Positions 1 through 9,869 of a stretch of 44,688 bases of DNA are shown in pieces. The notes below the pieces were generated by a model. The model saw only the letters and a list, made by a program, of their open reading frames with translations. It did no database searches and was not told the origin of the DNA. Position 1 is the first letter of the stretch. Each line of letters opens with the position of its first letter. This DNA comes from Pedosphaera sp. (GTDB taxonomy: Bacteria; Verrucomicrobiota; Verrucomicrobiia; Limisphaerales; UBA1100): positions 1-44,688 of the forward strand of contig SIAW01000009.1 in assembly GCA_009695465.1 (NCBI GenBank), in the 5' to 3' direction. The position numbers and the translations under genes are program-made.

Positions 1-1005
1 GCTGCGCCCGGTCTGTGGATCGAAGACGTGCCCGAACCTGCGGTGGGCGCAGACGATGTGCTGATCCGCGTGCACAAGACCGGCATCTGCGGCACCGATC
101 TGCATATCTATAATTGGGACGACTGGGCGCGGCGCACGATCCCCGTACCGATGGTGGTGGGCCACGAGTTCGTGGGGCAAGTGGTGGCGGTGGGCGGCAA
201 CGTCAGCGATTTTCATCCCGGCGAAACCGTCAGCGCCGAGGGCCACGTGGTGTGCGGGCGCTGCCGCAACTGTCTGGCCGGACGCCGGCATCTCTGCAAA
301 GACACCAGCGGCATTGGCGTCAATCGCCCCGGCGCATTTGCGGAACTCATCGCCGTGCCGATGACCAACGTGTGGCATCACCGCGACGGGATTGATCCGG
401 AAGTCGCCGCCATCTTCGATCCTTTCGGCAACGCGGTGCACACGGCGCTGGCCTTTGATGTGTTGGGCGAGGACGTGCTCATCACCGGCGCCGGCCCCAT
501 CGGCATCATGGCTGCGGCGGTCGTCAAACACGCGGGCGCGCGGTTCGTCGTGGTGACCGACGTGAACGACTATCGCCTCGCGCTCGCCAAGCAGATGGGC
601 GCCACCGTTGCGTTGAACGTCAAGACCGGCCCGCCCCTGCGCGAGTTACAGCAGTCGTTGGGCATGAAAGAGGGCTTTGATGTCGGGCTGGAGATGTCCG
701 GCAACCCGGCGGCCTTCCGCGATCTGGTGGGCAGCATGTGTCACGGCGGCAAGATCGCCATGCTGGGCATTCCCTCGGAGCCCATCGCCATCGACTGGAA
801 CCAAGTGGTGTTTAATATGCTCACCATCCGCGGCATCTACGGGCGCGAGATGTACGAGACGTGGTACAAGATGACGGTGATGCTGGAGAGCGGGCTGGAC
901 ATCCGGCCGGTCATCACGCACCGGTTCCATTTCACGGAGTTCGAGAAGGGCTTTGCCGCGATGCGCTCAGGCCAGTCTGGCAAGGTCATCCTCGATTGGC
1001 GCTAG
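1..1005 (+). CDS. tdh: L-threonine 3-dehydrogenase (5'-truncated by window edge)
   Basis: Zinc-dependent medium-chain dehydrogenase that oxidises L-threonine to 2-amino-3-ketobutyrate with NAD+ in the cytoplasm. The reading frame is open from base 1, so the true start lies outside the window; by comparison with the roughly 341-residue family, about 7-10 residues are missing. Seen in the protein: the catalytic zinc region [15 protein letters not shown] followed by GHEFVG, the structural-zinc cysteine cluster CGRCRNC with a fourth Cys after RRHL, and the Rossmann glycine motif [11 protein letters not shown]. The GTG at 28 is internal and is not the start. The partner enzyme Kbl lies two genes downstream, with putA in between, and the gap to putA is only 15 bases, so co-transcription is likely. 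Family assignment is firm because the N-terminal third is nearly collinear with known Tdh proteins. Confidence 0.95.
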   Translation, partial: AAPGLWIEDVPEPAVGADDVLIRVHKTGICGTDLHIYNWDDWARRTIPVPMVVGHEFVGQVVAVGGNVSDFHPGETVSAEGHVVCGRCRNCLAGRRHLCKDTSGIGVNRPGAFAELIAVPMTNVWHHRDGIDPEVAAIFDPFGNAVHTALAFDVLGEDVLITGAGPIGIMAAAVVKHAGARFVVVTDVNDYRLALAKQMGATVALNVKTGPPLRELQQSLGMKEGFDVGLEMSGNPAAFRDLVGSMCHGGKIAMLGIPSEPIAIDWNQVVFNMLTIRGIYGREMYETWYKMTVMLESGLDIRPVITHRFHFTEFEKGFAAMRSGQSGKVILDWR

Positions 1006-1020
1006 CCCGCCCGCACCCTC

Positions 1021-4000
1021 ATGGCTGACGCATTCCAACCCGGCGCCGCCGAGGTGATTGACACCGCTGTGTCGCTCGCGCGCGCGTTGCAGCTGCGCGC
1101 TGCCCAACTCCAAACCCCGCACGAACGCCGGCAGCAAGCGGAGCTGGATCGCATGCTGCAAACGCCCGCCGACAAAATCACGCTGGTGCAGCTCACCGAC
1201 CAAGCCTTCCGCTGCGCCGCCGCCGCGCGCACGGCCGAGCATCTCACCCACATCCTCGATGTGCAGGGTGTGCCGCGCTTTTTCAGTCCGCTCGACCGCG
1301 CCCTGCTGCACGGCTTCCAGACTTTCGGCGGCTGGCTGCCGGGCGTGGCGGTGCCGTTGGTCAAGGAACACATGCAGCACGAGACGGCCAACGTCGTCCT
1401 GCCCGCCGAGCCGGAACTGCTCGCGCAACATCTGCGTGCGCGCCAGCAAGAAGGCACGCGCATGAACCTCAACTTTCTGGGCGAGGCTTTACTGGGCGAA
1501 GACGAGGCCGTGCGGCGTCTGGAAAAATATCTGGAGGCGCTGCAGTTGCCGGAGGTCGAGGTGTTGTCCGTCAAAATCTCCACGCTCTACTCGCAGATCT
1601 CGCCACTGGCGCGCGCACACACCTTGCGCGTGTTGTGCGATCGGCTGGAGTTGCTCTTCCGCGAGGCCGCGCATCTGCGCCACACGCGCGCCGATGGGGT
1701 CGCCGTGCCCAAGTTCATCTATCTGGACATGGAGGAATACCACGACCTGCATCTCACCGCGCAATCATTCATGCGCACGCTCGACCGGCCGGGCTTGAGC
1801 GGGATCGCCGCTGGCATCGCGTTGCAAGCGTATCTCCCGGACTCCGCCCGCGTGCAGCGCGAGTTGCTGGCGTGGGCTCGCGTGCGCGTGGCGGCGGGCG
1901 GCGCGCCCATCACCATCCGCATCGTCAAAGGCGCGAACATGGAGATGGAACGCGTCGAGGCAGCGCAGCGCGGTTGGCCGCAGACCCCTTTCAAGACCAA
2001 GCGCGAGACCGATGCCAATTACAAACGCATGCTGCACGAGTCGCTGCGGGCGGAAAATCTGGCCGCCGCGCGCGTGGGCGTGGCCTCGCACAATCTTTTC
2101 GATCTGGCGTATGGCGTGGTGCTGGCCGCCGCGTCCGGCGCCGGCGACCGCGTGCAATTTGAGATGCTCGAAGGCATGGCCAACCACCAACGCCGCGCCC
2201 TGCGCGAACACACGAGCAGCCTGTTGCTCTACGCGCCAGCCTGTCGCAAAGAGGAATTTCTCAACGCCGTCGGCTATCTCCTGCGCCGCCTCGACGAGAA
2301 CACCGGCCCCGACAATTTCCTGCGCCACGCCTTCCGCTTGCACGTGGACTCTCCAGACTGGCACCAACTGGAAAAAGATTTCCGCCAATCCTTCGCCGTA
2401 CCGGTGAGTGACGCCCCGCGCCGTACGCAGGATCGCAACACCGAACCCCACACCGCTCGCGCCGCGATGGACTGGCAGCATTTCGAGAACGAACCGGACA
2501 CCGACTTCGCTCTGTCGCAAAATGTGGACTGGGCCACGCGCTTGGTGGCAAACACCGCGCCGGACATCGCCGACATTCCACTGGTCATCGCTGGTGAGGA
2601 AATCCGTGCGTCGGCATCGCTTGGAGAATGCAGCGATCCTTCACATCCCGGAAAGTTGGTCGCCCGCTATCACGTGGCGGACAGCGCCGACATCGAGCGC
2701 GCCGTCGCCTGCGCAAAGGCTGACCCTGACGGTTGGCGCACCGCCACGCCGCAATCGCGCAGCACCGTGCTGGGTCGCGTAGCAATGGAGATTCGGCGCG
2801 CGCGCGGCAGGCTCATCCATGCGGCGCTGGCCAATGGCGGCAAGACCGTCGCCGAGGCTGATCCAGAGGTGAGCGAGGCGGTGGACTTCGTGGAGTTTTA
2901 CCGCGCCACCGCCAGTCACTGGCATGCGCTGCCGGGATTGCGCGCGTGCGGCCGTGGTGTCGTGGCTGTCGTGCCACCGTGGAATTTTCCCATCGCCATT
3001 CCCTGCGGCGGCATTGCAGCGGCATTGGCGGCGGGCAACACGGTCATCCTCAAGCCCGCCTCCGATGCGGTATTGCCCGCGTGGGAATTGTGCCAGTGCT
3101 TTTGGCGCGGCGGCGTGCCGCGGACCGCGCTGCAATTTGCGCCGTGCCCCGGCAGTGGCGCAGGCGCACGGTTGACCGCGCACGCGGATGTGAACGCCGT
3201 CATCCTCACCGGCGGCACGGACACCGCGTTGCGCATGCTTCGCGCGCGACCGACACTGCGACTCTTCGCGGAGACCGGCGGCAAGAACGCCATCATCATC
3301 ACCGCGCTCAGCGACCGCGAGCTGGCCATCCGTCACGTGGTGCAATCGGCCTTCGGTCACGGCGGACAGAAATGTTCGGCCGCCTCGTTGCTGTTGCTGG
3401 AGGCGGAGGTGTACGACAGCGAGGATTTCAAGCGCATGCTCTGCGATGCAGCCCGGAGTTTGCCCGTGGGATCCGCGTGGGATGTGGCCACGCGCATCGG
3501 CCCGCTCATCCGCCCGCCCGCTGATGAGTTGGAGGCAGCACTCAAAACCCTCGAGCCGGGCGAATCTTGGGCGCTCATGCCGCAGCACGTGGGCGACAAT
3601 CCCAACCTATGGTCGCCGGGTGTCAAATATGGCGTGCGCCCCGGCAGCGTCACACATCGCACTGAATTCTTCGGGCCGCTGCTGGGGGTAATGCGCTTCG
3701 AGCGACTGGCCGAAGCCATCGAGTGCGTGAACCAAACCGGCTACGGCCTCACCAGTGGCTTGCATTCGCTCGACGAACGCGAGCACGCGCAGTGGGCCGC
3801 CGGCATCCGCGCGGGCAATCTGTACATCAACCGCACCATCACCGGCGCCCTCGTGCTGCGCCAGCCTTTCGGCGGCATGGGCAAATCCTGTTTGGGCCAC
3901 GGCATGAAAGCTGGCGGCCCAAATTATGTGGCCCAACTCATGCAGTTTGAGGAGACGGCTGGCAGCGAGGCCACCGCGGACGACGTGCAGCATCCGCATC

Positions 4001-4614
4001 TGATGATGCTGCGCGACGCCGTGTCGGCGCGAGACAATGCGCTGCCCGCAGGAGATTGTGCGCGCCTGCTCCGGGCGCTGGCGAGTTACGATCGCGCGTG
4101 GCGACAGGAATTCAGCCGCGCGCACGATCACTTCCGTCTGCCGGGCCAGGACAACCTGCGCCGCTATCTGCCGTTCCGCGAAATCCGCGTGCGCGTTACG
4201 CCGGACGACACGCCCTTTGAACTGTTCGCGCGAGTTGCCGCGGCGCGCGTCACCGGCGCGCGGGTTGTGGTCAGTCTCGCAAAAGATTTTCCAGCCGAAG
4301 CCATCGCGCTGCTCGATGCCTGCACCGCCGACTGGGCTGGCGCGATTGAGTTCATCGAGGAAACCGATGCGGCGTTGGCGCGCGTGTTGACCCGTCACGA
4401 TCTGCGCGTGCGCTTTGCATCGGCCGATCGCGTGTCGCCCGCTCTGCGCATCGCGGCCAACGAATGCGGCGCGTGGCTCGCCGACGAGCCGGTGCTGGCC
4501 GAGGGTTGCGTGGAGTTGCTGTGGTATCTGCGCGAGCAAAGTCTCTGTCACGATTATCATCGCTACGGCAATCTCGGCGCGCGCGGCGATGAGCCACGCA
4601 GTGAGCCTGCTTGA
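1021..4614 (+). CDS. putA: Bifunctional proline dehydrogenase / L-glutamate-gamma-semialdehyde dehydrogenase
   Basis: Oxidises proline to glutamate in two steps: an FAD-linked proline dehydrogenase barrel and an NAD+-linked aldehyde dehydrogenase. The 1197-residue protein has the PRODH barrel at about residues 145-450 (KGANMEMERVEAA; FKTKRETDANYKRM; FEMLEGMANHQRRAL). The aldehyde dehydrogenase domain spans about 520-985 (PPWNFPIAIP, catalytic Glu751 in AETGGKN, nucleophile Cys785 in GQKCSA). A C-terminal region of about 200 residues follows, as in the longer PutA types. There is no N-terminal ribbon-helix-helix, so it is not the trifunctional autorepressor form. It sits between tdh and kbl with short gaps (15 and 37 bases), suggesting a joint amino-acid catabolism operon. 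The ATG start directly follows the tdh spacer. Confidence 0.95.
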   Translation: MADAFQPGAAEVIDTAVSLARALQLRAAQLQTPHERRQQAELDRMLQTPADKITLVQLTDQAFRCAAAARTAEHLTHILDVQGVPRFFSPLDRALLHGFQTFGGWLPGVAVPLVKEHMQHETANVVLPAEPELLAQHLRARQQEGTRMNLNFLGEALLGEDEAVRRLEKYLEALQLPEVEVLSVKISTLYSQISPLARAHTLRVLCDRLELLFREAAHLRHTRADGVAVPKFIYLDMEEYHDLHLTAQSFMRTLDRPGLSGIAAGIALQAYLPDSARVQRELLAWARVRVAAGGAPITIRIVKGANMEMERVEAAQRGWPQTPFKTKRETDANYKRMLHESLRAENLAAARVGVASHNLFDLAYGVVLAAASGAGDRVQFEMLEGMANHQRRALREHTSSLLLYAPACRKEEFLNAVGYLLRRLDENTGPDNFLRHAFRLHVDSPDWHQLEKDFRQSFAVPVSDAPRRTQDRNTEPHTARAAMDWQHFENEPDTDFALSQNVDWATRLVANTAPDIADIPLVIAGEEIRASASLGECSDPSHPGKLVARYHVADSADIERAVACAKADPDGWRTATPQSRSTVLGRVAMEIRRARGRLIHAALANGGKTVAEADPEVSEAVDFVEFYRATASHWHALPGLRACGRGVVAVVPPWNFPIAIPCGGIAAALAAGNTVILKPASDAVLPAWELCQCFWRGGVPRTALQFAPCPGSGAGARLTAHADVNAVILTGGTDTALRMLRARPTLRLFAETGGKNAIIITALSDRELAIRHVVQSAFGHGGQKCSAASLLLLEAEVYDSEDFKRMLCDAARSLPVGSAWDVATRIGPLIRPPADELEAALKTLEPGESWALMPQHVGDNPNLWSPGVKYGVRPGSVTHRTEFFGPLLGVMRFERLAEAIECVNQTGYGLTSGLHSLDEREHAQWAAGIRAGNLYINRTITGALVLRQPFGGMGKSCLGHGMKAGGPNYVAQLMQFEETAGSEATADDVQHPHLMMLRDAVSARDNALPAGDCARLLRALASYDRAWRQEFSRAHDHFRLPGQDNLRRYLPFREIRVRVTPDDTPFELFARVAAARVTGARVVVSLAKDFPAEAIALLDACTADWAGAIEFIEETDAALARVLTRHDLRVRFASADRVSPALRIAANECGAWLADEPVLAEGCVELLWYLREQSLCHDYHRYGNLGARGDEPRSEPA

Positions 4615-4651
4615 AAACGCCCGCCATGACGGAGTAGGTTGCCACTGATTT

Positions 4652-5839
4652 ATGTCCCAGCGATTCCAAGAACATCTGCGCGCGGAACTGGCGGGCATCC
4701 GCGGTGCCGGCACGTTCAAGCGCGAGCGGGTCATCCTCACGCCGCAAGGCACGGCCATCCGCGTGGCCGACGGCAAGCCGGTGCTCAATCTTTGCGCGAA
4801 CAATTATCTGGGGCTGGCGCAGCATCCGGAAGTGGCCGCCGCCGCCAAAGCTGCGCTGGATGAATGGGGTTACGGCTGCGCCAGTGTGCGGTTCATTTGT
4901 GGCACGCAGGGGGTGCACAAGCAACTGGAGGCGCGCCTCAGCGAATTTCTCGGCACGGAAGACACGATTCTCTACAGCTCGTGCTTCGATGCCAATGGCG
5001 GGTTGTTCGAGACGCTGCTCGGCTCGGAGGACGCCATCATCAGCGACGCGCTCAATCACGCGAGCATCATTGACGGCATCCGCCTCTGCAAAGCGCAGCG
5101 CCTGCGTTACGCGAACAATGACATGGCGGAATTGGAAATGCGCCTGCGCGAATCTGCAGATCAGCGCTTCCGATTGATTGCCACTGACGGCGTGTTTTCC
5201 ATGGACGGCCACATCGCCAACCTGCGCGCCATCTGCGATCTCGCCGAGCGGCACGACGCGTTGGTGATGGTGGATGACTCGCACGCGGTGGGATTCATGG
5301 GCCGCACCGGACGCGGCACGCACGAGCATCACGCTGTGATGGGCCGCGTGGACATCCTCACCGGCACACTCGGCAAGGCGCTCGGCGGCGCCAGCGGCGG
5401 CTACACCAGCGGGAAGAAAGAGATCATTGATCTGCTGCGCCAGCGCTCGCGCCCGTATCTCTTCAGCAACACGCTCTGCCCGTCCATCGCCGGCGCGACA
5501 ATCAAAGTGCTCGATCTCATCGCCGCCTCCACCGGATTGCGCGACCGACTGGAAAGCAACACGCGCTATTTCCGCGAGGGCATCGCGCGGCTTGGTTTTA
5601 ACATCGTCCCAGGCACGCATCCCATCGTGCCCGTGATGTTGGGCGACGCGGCACTGGCGACGCGGCTGGCCGATGCACTGCTGGAACACGGCGTGTACGT
5701 GATCGGCTTTAGCTATCCGGTGGTGCCGCAGGGCAAGGCGCGCATCCGCGTGCAGCTTTCCGCCGCGCACACGCACGAGGAACTCGACCGCGCCCTGCAC
5801 GCCTTCGCAGCGGCCAAGGCAGCCATCGGCTTGGTGTGA
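4652..5839 (+). CDS. kbl: Glycine C-acetyltransferase (2-amino-3-ketobutyrate CoA ligase)
   Basis: PLP-dependent enzyme of the alpha-oxoamine synthase family that cleaves 2-amino-3-ketobutyrate with CoA to glycine and acetyl-CoA, completing threonine breakdown begun by Tdh. Its 395 residues match the family length of about 398. Visible landmarks: [14 protein letters not shown] near the N-terminus, [10 protein letters not shown], the aspartate motif [13 protein letters not shown], and the PLP lysine Lys242 in [14 protein letters not shown]. The N-terminus (MSQRFQEHL...[10 protein letters not shown]) is typical of Kbl rather than of BioF or HemA. It lies 37 bases after putA and ends 67 bases before the next start. 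Confidence 0.95.
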   Translation: MSQRFQEHLRAELAGIRGAGTFKRERVILTPQGTAIRVADGKPVLNLCANNYLGLAQHPEVAAAAKAALDEWGYGCASVRFICGTQGVHKQLEARLSEFLGTEDTILYSSCFDANGGLFETLLGSEDAIISDALNHASIIDGIRLCKAQRLRYANNDMAELEMRLRESADQRFRLIATDGVFSMDGHIANLRAICDLAERHDALVMVDDSHAVGFMGRTGRGTHEHHAVMGRVDILTGTLGKALGGASGGYTSGKKEIIDLLRQRSRPYLFSNTLCPSIAGATIKVLDLIAASTGLRDRLESNTRYFREGIARLGFNIVPGTHPIVPVMLGDAALATRLADALLEHGVYVIGFSYPVVPQGKARIRVQLSAAHTHEELDRALHAFAAAKAAIGLV

Positions 5840-5906
5840 CGCACGCACCATCGCGCCCGATTTTGAGTTGCCTGCCTGCGCGCAACGCTCACACTACCGG
5901 TCAATC

Positions 5907-6926
5907 ATGAAGCCCTTCGCTGCACTTTTGTTTTCCCTGATTCCATCTGCGGCCATCGCCGCACCGGCTGCGGTGGTGAAGTCAGAATTTCTTTACGAGA
6001 AAGCGCCCTTCGCCCAATGCCACGCCACGACGATTGCCGAGACGCCCGAGGGTCTTGTCGCGGCGTGGTTCGGTGGCACGCGCGAAGGCCACAAGGATGT
6101 GGGCATCTGGCTCACGCGCCATGCGGATGGCAAATGGCTCGCGCCCGTGGAGGTCGCCAACGGTGTGCAGTCGGATCAACTGCGGCATCCGTGCTGGAAC
6201 CCCGTGCTCTTCCAGATGCCGGAAGGCGCGCTGCATCTCTTTTTCAAAGTTGGCCCGAGTCCCAGCAAATGGTGGGGCGAACTCGTGACTTCATCGGATC
6301 ACGGTCGCACGTGGTCGAAGCCGCAGCGCCTGCCCGATGGCGGCATTGGTCCGGTGAAAAACAAACCCGTGCTGCTGCCCGGCGGCGTGCTGTTGTGCGG
6401 TGCCAGCACCGAGCACGACGGCTGGCGCGTGCATTTTGAATCCACGACTGACGGCGGCAAGACGTGGCGGCGCACCGCGCCCATCAATGATGGCAAGGCC
6501 ATCGGTGCCATCCAGCCCAGCATTCTCGTACACGGCGAGAAACGTCTGCAGGCACTGGGGCGCAGCCGGCAGGGGAAGATTTGGGAGGCGTGGTCCGAGG
6601 ACGCCGGGCAGACGTGGAGTGTCATGCGCTTGCTGGACTTGCCCAACCCCAATGCGGGCACCGACGCGTTGACGCTGCGCAACGGCGCGCATCTCTTGGT
6701 GTATAATCACACGCCCAACGGGCGCTCGCCGCTCAACGTCGCCCTCTCGCGCGATGGCAAGACGTGGGAGCGGGCGTTGACGCTGGAAGATCAGCCCGGC
6801 GAATATTCTTATCCGGCCGTCATCCAAACCCGCGACGGGCTTGTGCACATCACCTACACTTGGAAACGGCAACGTGTCCAGCATGTCGTGCTGGACGCAG
6901 CCAAACTCCAGCCGGCCACCCCATGA
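5907..6926 (+). CDS. Secreted sialidase-like (BNR/Asp-box) protein
   Basis: Exported six-bladed-propeller protein of the sialidase superfamily, 339 residues. The start is placed at MKPFAALLFSLIPSAAIAAPA because this gives a clean signal peptide; an upstream in-frame codon would add 13 unlikely residues. Four Asp-box-like motifs are visible: SSDHGRTW, TTDGGKTW, SEDAGQTW and SRDGKTW. GTREGHKDVGIW and WFGG near the N-terminus are typical of the exo-sialidase-like proteins common in Planctomycetes and Verrucomicrobia. The true substrate is unknown; many relatives act on other sugars or have no known activity. Its stop overlaps the next start as ATGA, so it is translationally coupled to the PqaA-like gene. 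Confidence 0.8.
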   Translation: MKPFAALLFSLIPSAAIAAPAAVVKSEFLYEKAPFAQCHATTIAETPEGLVAAWFGGTREGHKDVGIWLTRHADGKWLAPVEVANGVQSDQLRHPCWNPVLFQMPEGALHLFFKVGPSPSKWWGELVTSSDHGRTWSKPQRLPDGGIGPVKNKPVLLPGGVLLCGASTEHDGWRVHFESTTDGGKTWRRTAPINDGKAIGAIQPSILVHGEKRLQALGRSRQGKIWEAWSEDAGQTWSVMRLLDLPNPNAGTDALTLRNGAHLLVYNHTPNGRSPLNVALSRDGKTWERALTLEDQPGEYSYPAVIQTRDGLVHITYTWKRQRVQHVVLDAAKLQPATP

Positions 6927-8299
6927 AGCTCGTGCTGCCGCACTGCGTGCGCGCCCTCTTGATTTTGTGGCTGCTGCCGCTCGTACTTTGTGCGGCGGAG
7001 AAAACGGCGCTGGATCGGTACGTCGCCAAGCCCGATCCCGCGTTTGCCTGGCGTCACGTGGACACGAGCGCGGCGGAAGGCGCCAAGGTGCATCTGCTGG
7101 AGATGACCTCGCAGCGTTTCCTCACGGCCGCCGAAGTGGATCGCCCCGAGTGGCGGCATTGGATGCGCGTCATCGTGCCGCGCGAAGTGAAGTCGAGCAC
7201 GGCATTGCTGGCCATCGGCGGCGGCTCCAACAAAGCCGATCCCCCGCGTGACACCCAACCCTTCGGACTGCGCGTCGCCAACACTGCGCACACCGTCGTG
7301 GTGGAATTGGGCCAAGTGCCCAATCAACCCCTCACCTTCGCAGGGGACACGCGCACGCGTTCGGAAGACGCCATCATCGCCTACACGTGGAATCACTTTC
7401 TGAAAACCGGCGATGATCGCTGGCCGTTGCGCCTGCCCATGACCAAAGCCGCTGTGCGCGCGATGGATGCCGCGACGGCTTTTCTGGCCAGCCGCGAGGG
7501 CGGCGGTCTGCGCGTGGACAAGTTTGTCGTCACGGGCGCATCCAAGCGCGGCTGGACAACGTGGTCCACCGCCATCGTGGATCCGCGCGTGGTGGCCATC
7601 GCGCCGGTGGTGTTTGACGCCTTGAACATGGAGCCGTCCTTTCGCCATCACCGGTCGGCCTACGGGCATTACGCCGAGGCCGTTCACGATTATGTGGACC
7701 TGCGCATCATGGATTCGATGGGCACGCCGGAGTTCGCGGCGCTGCGGCGCATCGAAGATCCCTACGAATATCGCAAGCGCCTGACGTTGCCCAAGTTCAT
7801 CCTCAATGCGGCGGGCGACCAATTTTTCCTGCCCGACTCGTGGCAGTTTTATTGGGATGCACTGCCCGGCCCCAAGCATCTGCGTTACGTGCCCAACGCC
7901 GGGCATGACCTGCGCGACACCGACGCCGCAGAGAGTCTGCTCGCCTTCCATCACGCCGTGGTGCATGCGCGCGCGCTGCCGCGATACGAATGGCACGTGG
8001 ATCCGGCGGGCGTCATCACGGCGCGCACCCAAGATGCGCCGTCGTCCGTGCGCCTGTGGCAAGTGACCAATCCCACGGCGCGCGATTTCCGCAATGACAA
8101 GCTCGCCGCGCGTTGGACGAGCCAGCCGCTGCGCCCCGACGCCAACGGCACGTACACCGCCACCGTGCCCAAGCCGCCCAAGGGCTGGACGGCGGCGCTG
8201 GTGGAGATGACTTTTCCCGGCGAGGTGGTGCCGTTCAAATTCACCAGCGGCGTGCTCGTGACGCCAGCGACGTTGCCGCATCCGTTCCCCAAAAAGTGA
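6923..8299 (+). CDS. PhoPQ-activated pathogenicity-related (PqaA-like) alpha/beta-hydrolase, secreted
   Basis: Secreted protein of 458 residues resembling the PqaA family (PF10142), an alpha/beta-hydrolase-fold group of unproven function. The start at the ATGA overlap with the preceding gene gives a signal peptide (hydrophobic ALLILWLLPLVLCAA). Landmarks: LAIGGGSN in the position of an oxyanion-loop strand, AYTWNHFLKTGDDRWPLRLPM, the nucleophile elbow GASKRGW with Ser207, DALNMEPSFRHH, FILNAAGDQFF carrying a probable acid, and PNAGHDL carrying the probable catalytic His. The name comes from a Salmonella gene induced by PhoPQ; nothing here shows such regulation. It ends 7 bases from the convergent ceramidase-like gene. 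Confidence 0.8.
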   Translation: MKLVLPHCVRALLILWLLPLVLCAAEKTALDRYVAKPDPAFAWRHVDTSAAEGAKVHLLEMTSQRFLTAAEVDRPEWRHWMRVIVPREVKSSTALLAIGGGSNKADPPRDTQPFGLRVANTAHTVVVELGQVPNQPLTFAGDTRTRSEDAIIAYTWNHFLKTGDDRWPLRLPMTKAAVRAMDAATAFLASREGGGLRVDKFVVTGASKRGWTTWSTAIVDPRVVAIAPVVFDALNMEPSFRHHRSAYGHYAEAVHDYVDLRIMDSMGTPEFAALRRIEDPYEYRKRLTLPKFILNAAGDQFFLPDSWQFYWDALPGPKHLRYVPNAGHDLRDTDAAESLLAFHHAVVHARALPRYEWHVDPAGVITARTQDAPSSVRLWQVTNPTARDFRNDKLAARWTSQPLRPDANGTYTATVPKPPKGWTAALVEMTFPGEVVPFKFTSGVLVTPATLPHPFPKK

Positions 8300-8306
8300 C
8301 CGCCGA

Positions 8307-9686
8307 TTAAGGCCGCAGTTGCAGCAACAATTTGGCCGCCGCCTCGACCAGCATTTCGCCGGCACCGCTTTTCACGCGCGAGTTGACGACCTCGTAGCTG
8401 CCCTCGACGAACGCCTTGCGCGTGGGCACGTAGGCAATGTCCTCGTTGGCCAGCTCGATGACGAGCGTGTTGGGAAAGGGCGAGCGATCTTTGATGGCCA
8501 AGCCCAGCTCGACAAACACCTCGCCGGGCAGGCAGACGATGGCGGTGTCGGCGCCCAGTCGGAAGACCTGCACCTCCAACGGCAGCGTGTTGCCGCGGCG
8601 CTGGCCGGCGTCGTAAACCTTGTTGATCTCCACCTGCGCGAGGAACGGCAGCTTGCCGCCGATCTGATCCATCTTGGCGGCGGCCGCAGTGATGGCTTCA
8701 GCAGAAAAAGTTTGCCGCGGCGCCTCCACCACGACACGTCGCACGGCCAGCGAAGGTCCTGTGACAGGCTTGGACTGCGCCAGAATTTTTACGGCGCGTT
8801 CGCCGAGCGTGCGGCCAATCTCCGCAGCGAGCCGCCGTTCTTTCACGGTGACATCCACATGATTGATGTCGCCGCACGTGCCCGCGCCAAACGCCATCTG
8901 AAAGCCCGCGCCCAACGTCGCGCGCATGGTCTGCTCCATGTGGTGCGGATAATCGCCCGACCACAAAGTGCCGCCCACCGTGTCCAAGTGCATCGCGAAG
9001 ACCGCCAGCGCGCCCACAGCCTTCCCGTCGGCCCCGTGCGCAGACAGCACGTGCAACTGCGGATCCGTGGGGCCGGCGGTGCGCACGATGTCCGGATTGA
9101 GCACACCGGGGTTGAACCGCACCGTGCCATCCTTCATGTGAAACCGGCGGTTAAAAGCCAACCCGCGCTGCTCGCCCGCAGCGATGCGCAGCGTGTTCGG
9201 GCGCAGCGCCGCGTGCGCGTCGGTGATGGCCTTCACGATTCCATCGGCGAGGGTCTTGGGATAATCCACCATCTCGAATGCGTCGTGCCCCCATTTCTCC
9301 ATCGCTCGCGCGTGGAAGAATGCGCGCAGCGAACCGCTGAACATGGGACTGGTGTGGCTGTGTGTCGCAGCGATGCAAATGTGTTCGGCAGGAATGCCGG
9401 TGGCGTTGGACGCACGGTTGCGCGCCGCCTGCGCAACTTGCGGCGATACGGCAATCAGATCGCAAAACACCAACGCTGCCCGTTCGTCGCCTTGCCGCAA
9501 CACGATGGCTTTGGCGAAAAGAGGATCAGCCGTGCCGGTGGCCAATCGCTCATTAAAATAGCCGCGCATGCGGTAGCCCGCTGGTGGCGTGATGTCCGTC
9601 CGCGCCATGCCAACCTCCAGCGGCGCTGCCAGACTGGAGGTCACCATCGCCAATAGACACGGGAGAGAAAAGAGCGCGCGAATCAT
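8307..9686 (-). CDS. Neutral/alkaline ceramidase-like N-terminal domain protein, secreted
   Basis: Exported protein of 459 residues related to the N-terminal catalytic domain of neutral/alkaline non-lysosomal ceramidases, which hydrolyse the amide bond of ceramide. The start is set at MIRALFSLPCLLAMVTSSLAAP, which is a good signal peptide; a longer frame adds 14 arginine-rich residues. Landmarks are MARTDITPPAGYRMRGYF, the histidine motif ATHSHTSPMFSG, DYPHHMEQTMRA and GAGTCGDINHVD, which are the expected metal-binding and active-site neighbourhoods. It is shorter than full ceramidases and lacks their C-terminal domain, as in many Planctomycetes and Verrucomicrobia homologues whose substrates are unknown. 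It is convergent with the PqaA-like gene and divergent from phoB. Confidence 0.8.
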   Translation of the reverse strand: MIRALFSLPCLLAMVTSSLAAPLEVGMARTDITPPAGYRMRGYFNERLATGTADPLFAKAIVLRQGDERAALVFCDLIAVSPQVAQAARNRASNATGIPAEHICIAATHSHTSPMFSGSLRAFFHARAMEKWGHDAFEMVDYPKTLADGIVKAITDAHAALRPNTLRIAAGEQRGLAFNRRFHMKDGTVRFNPGVLNPDIVRTAGPTDPQLHVLSAHGADGKAVGALAVFAMHLDTVGGTLWSGDYPHHMEQTMRATLGAGFQMAFGAGTCGDINHVDVTVKERRLAAEIGRTLGERAVKILAQSKPVTGPSLAVRRVVVEAPRQTFSAEAITAAAAKMDQIGGKLPFLAQVEINKVYDAGQRRGNTLPLEVQVFRLGADTAIVCLPGEVFVELGLAIKDRSPFPNTLVIELANEDIAYVPTRKAFVEGSYEVVNSRVKSGAGEMLVEAAAKLLLQLRP

Positions 9687-9777
9687 GCGCACACGCTGTC
9701 GGGCGCGCCCCGTGCGGTCAAGCGGCATTCATTGACGCGGCCGCAAGCGTCGGGCAGGTTCCCGGCAGCCTGCGCGG

Positions 9778-9795
9778 CTGTCGCCAAACTGTCAC
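9778..9795 (+). promoter_or_regulatory. Candidate Pho box upstream of phoB
   Basis: A 7-4-7 direct repeat, CTGTCGC-CAAA-CTGTCAC, with its two CTGTC cores exactly 11 bases apart, lies 74 bases before the phoB start. This matches the architecture of the E. coli PhoB site (two CTGTCAT-like repeats separated by 4 bases, usually A/T-rich). A matching element precedes the phosphate transport genes. No clear -10 hexamer was found at the expected distance downstream, so the site is a candidate only. It would support autoregulation of phoBR. Confidence 0.55.
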
Positions 9796-9869
9796 ACAGC
9801 CGCCGCATTCCTGCGGCACGGACGCGGCACAGTTGCGGTGTGATGCTCACTAATGTCAGTCCTGTCAAA

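Noticed and set aside
9854-9867. Second TGTCA pair directly before the phoB start
   Set aside because: The repeats are nine bases apart, not eleven, and overlap the translation start region, so this is not a plausible Pho box.
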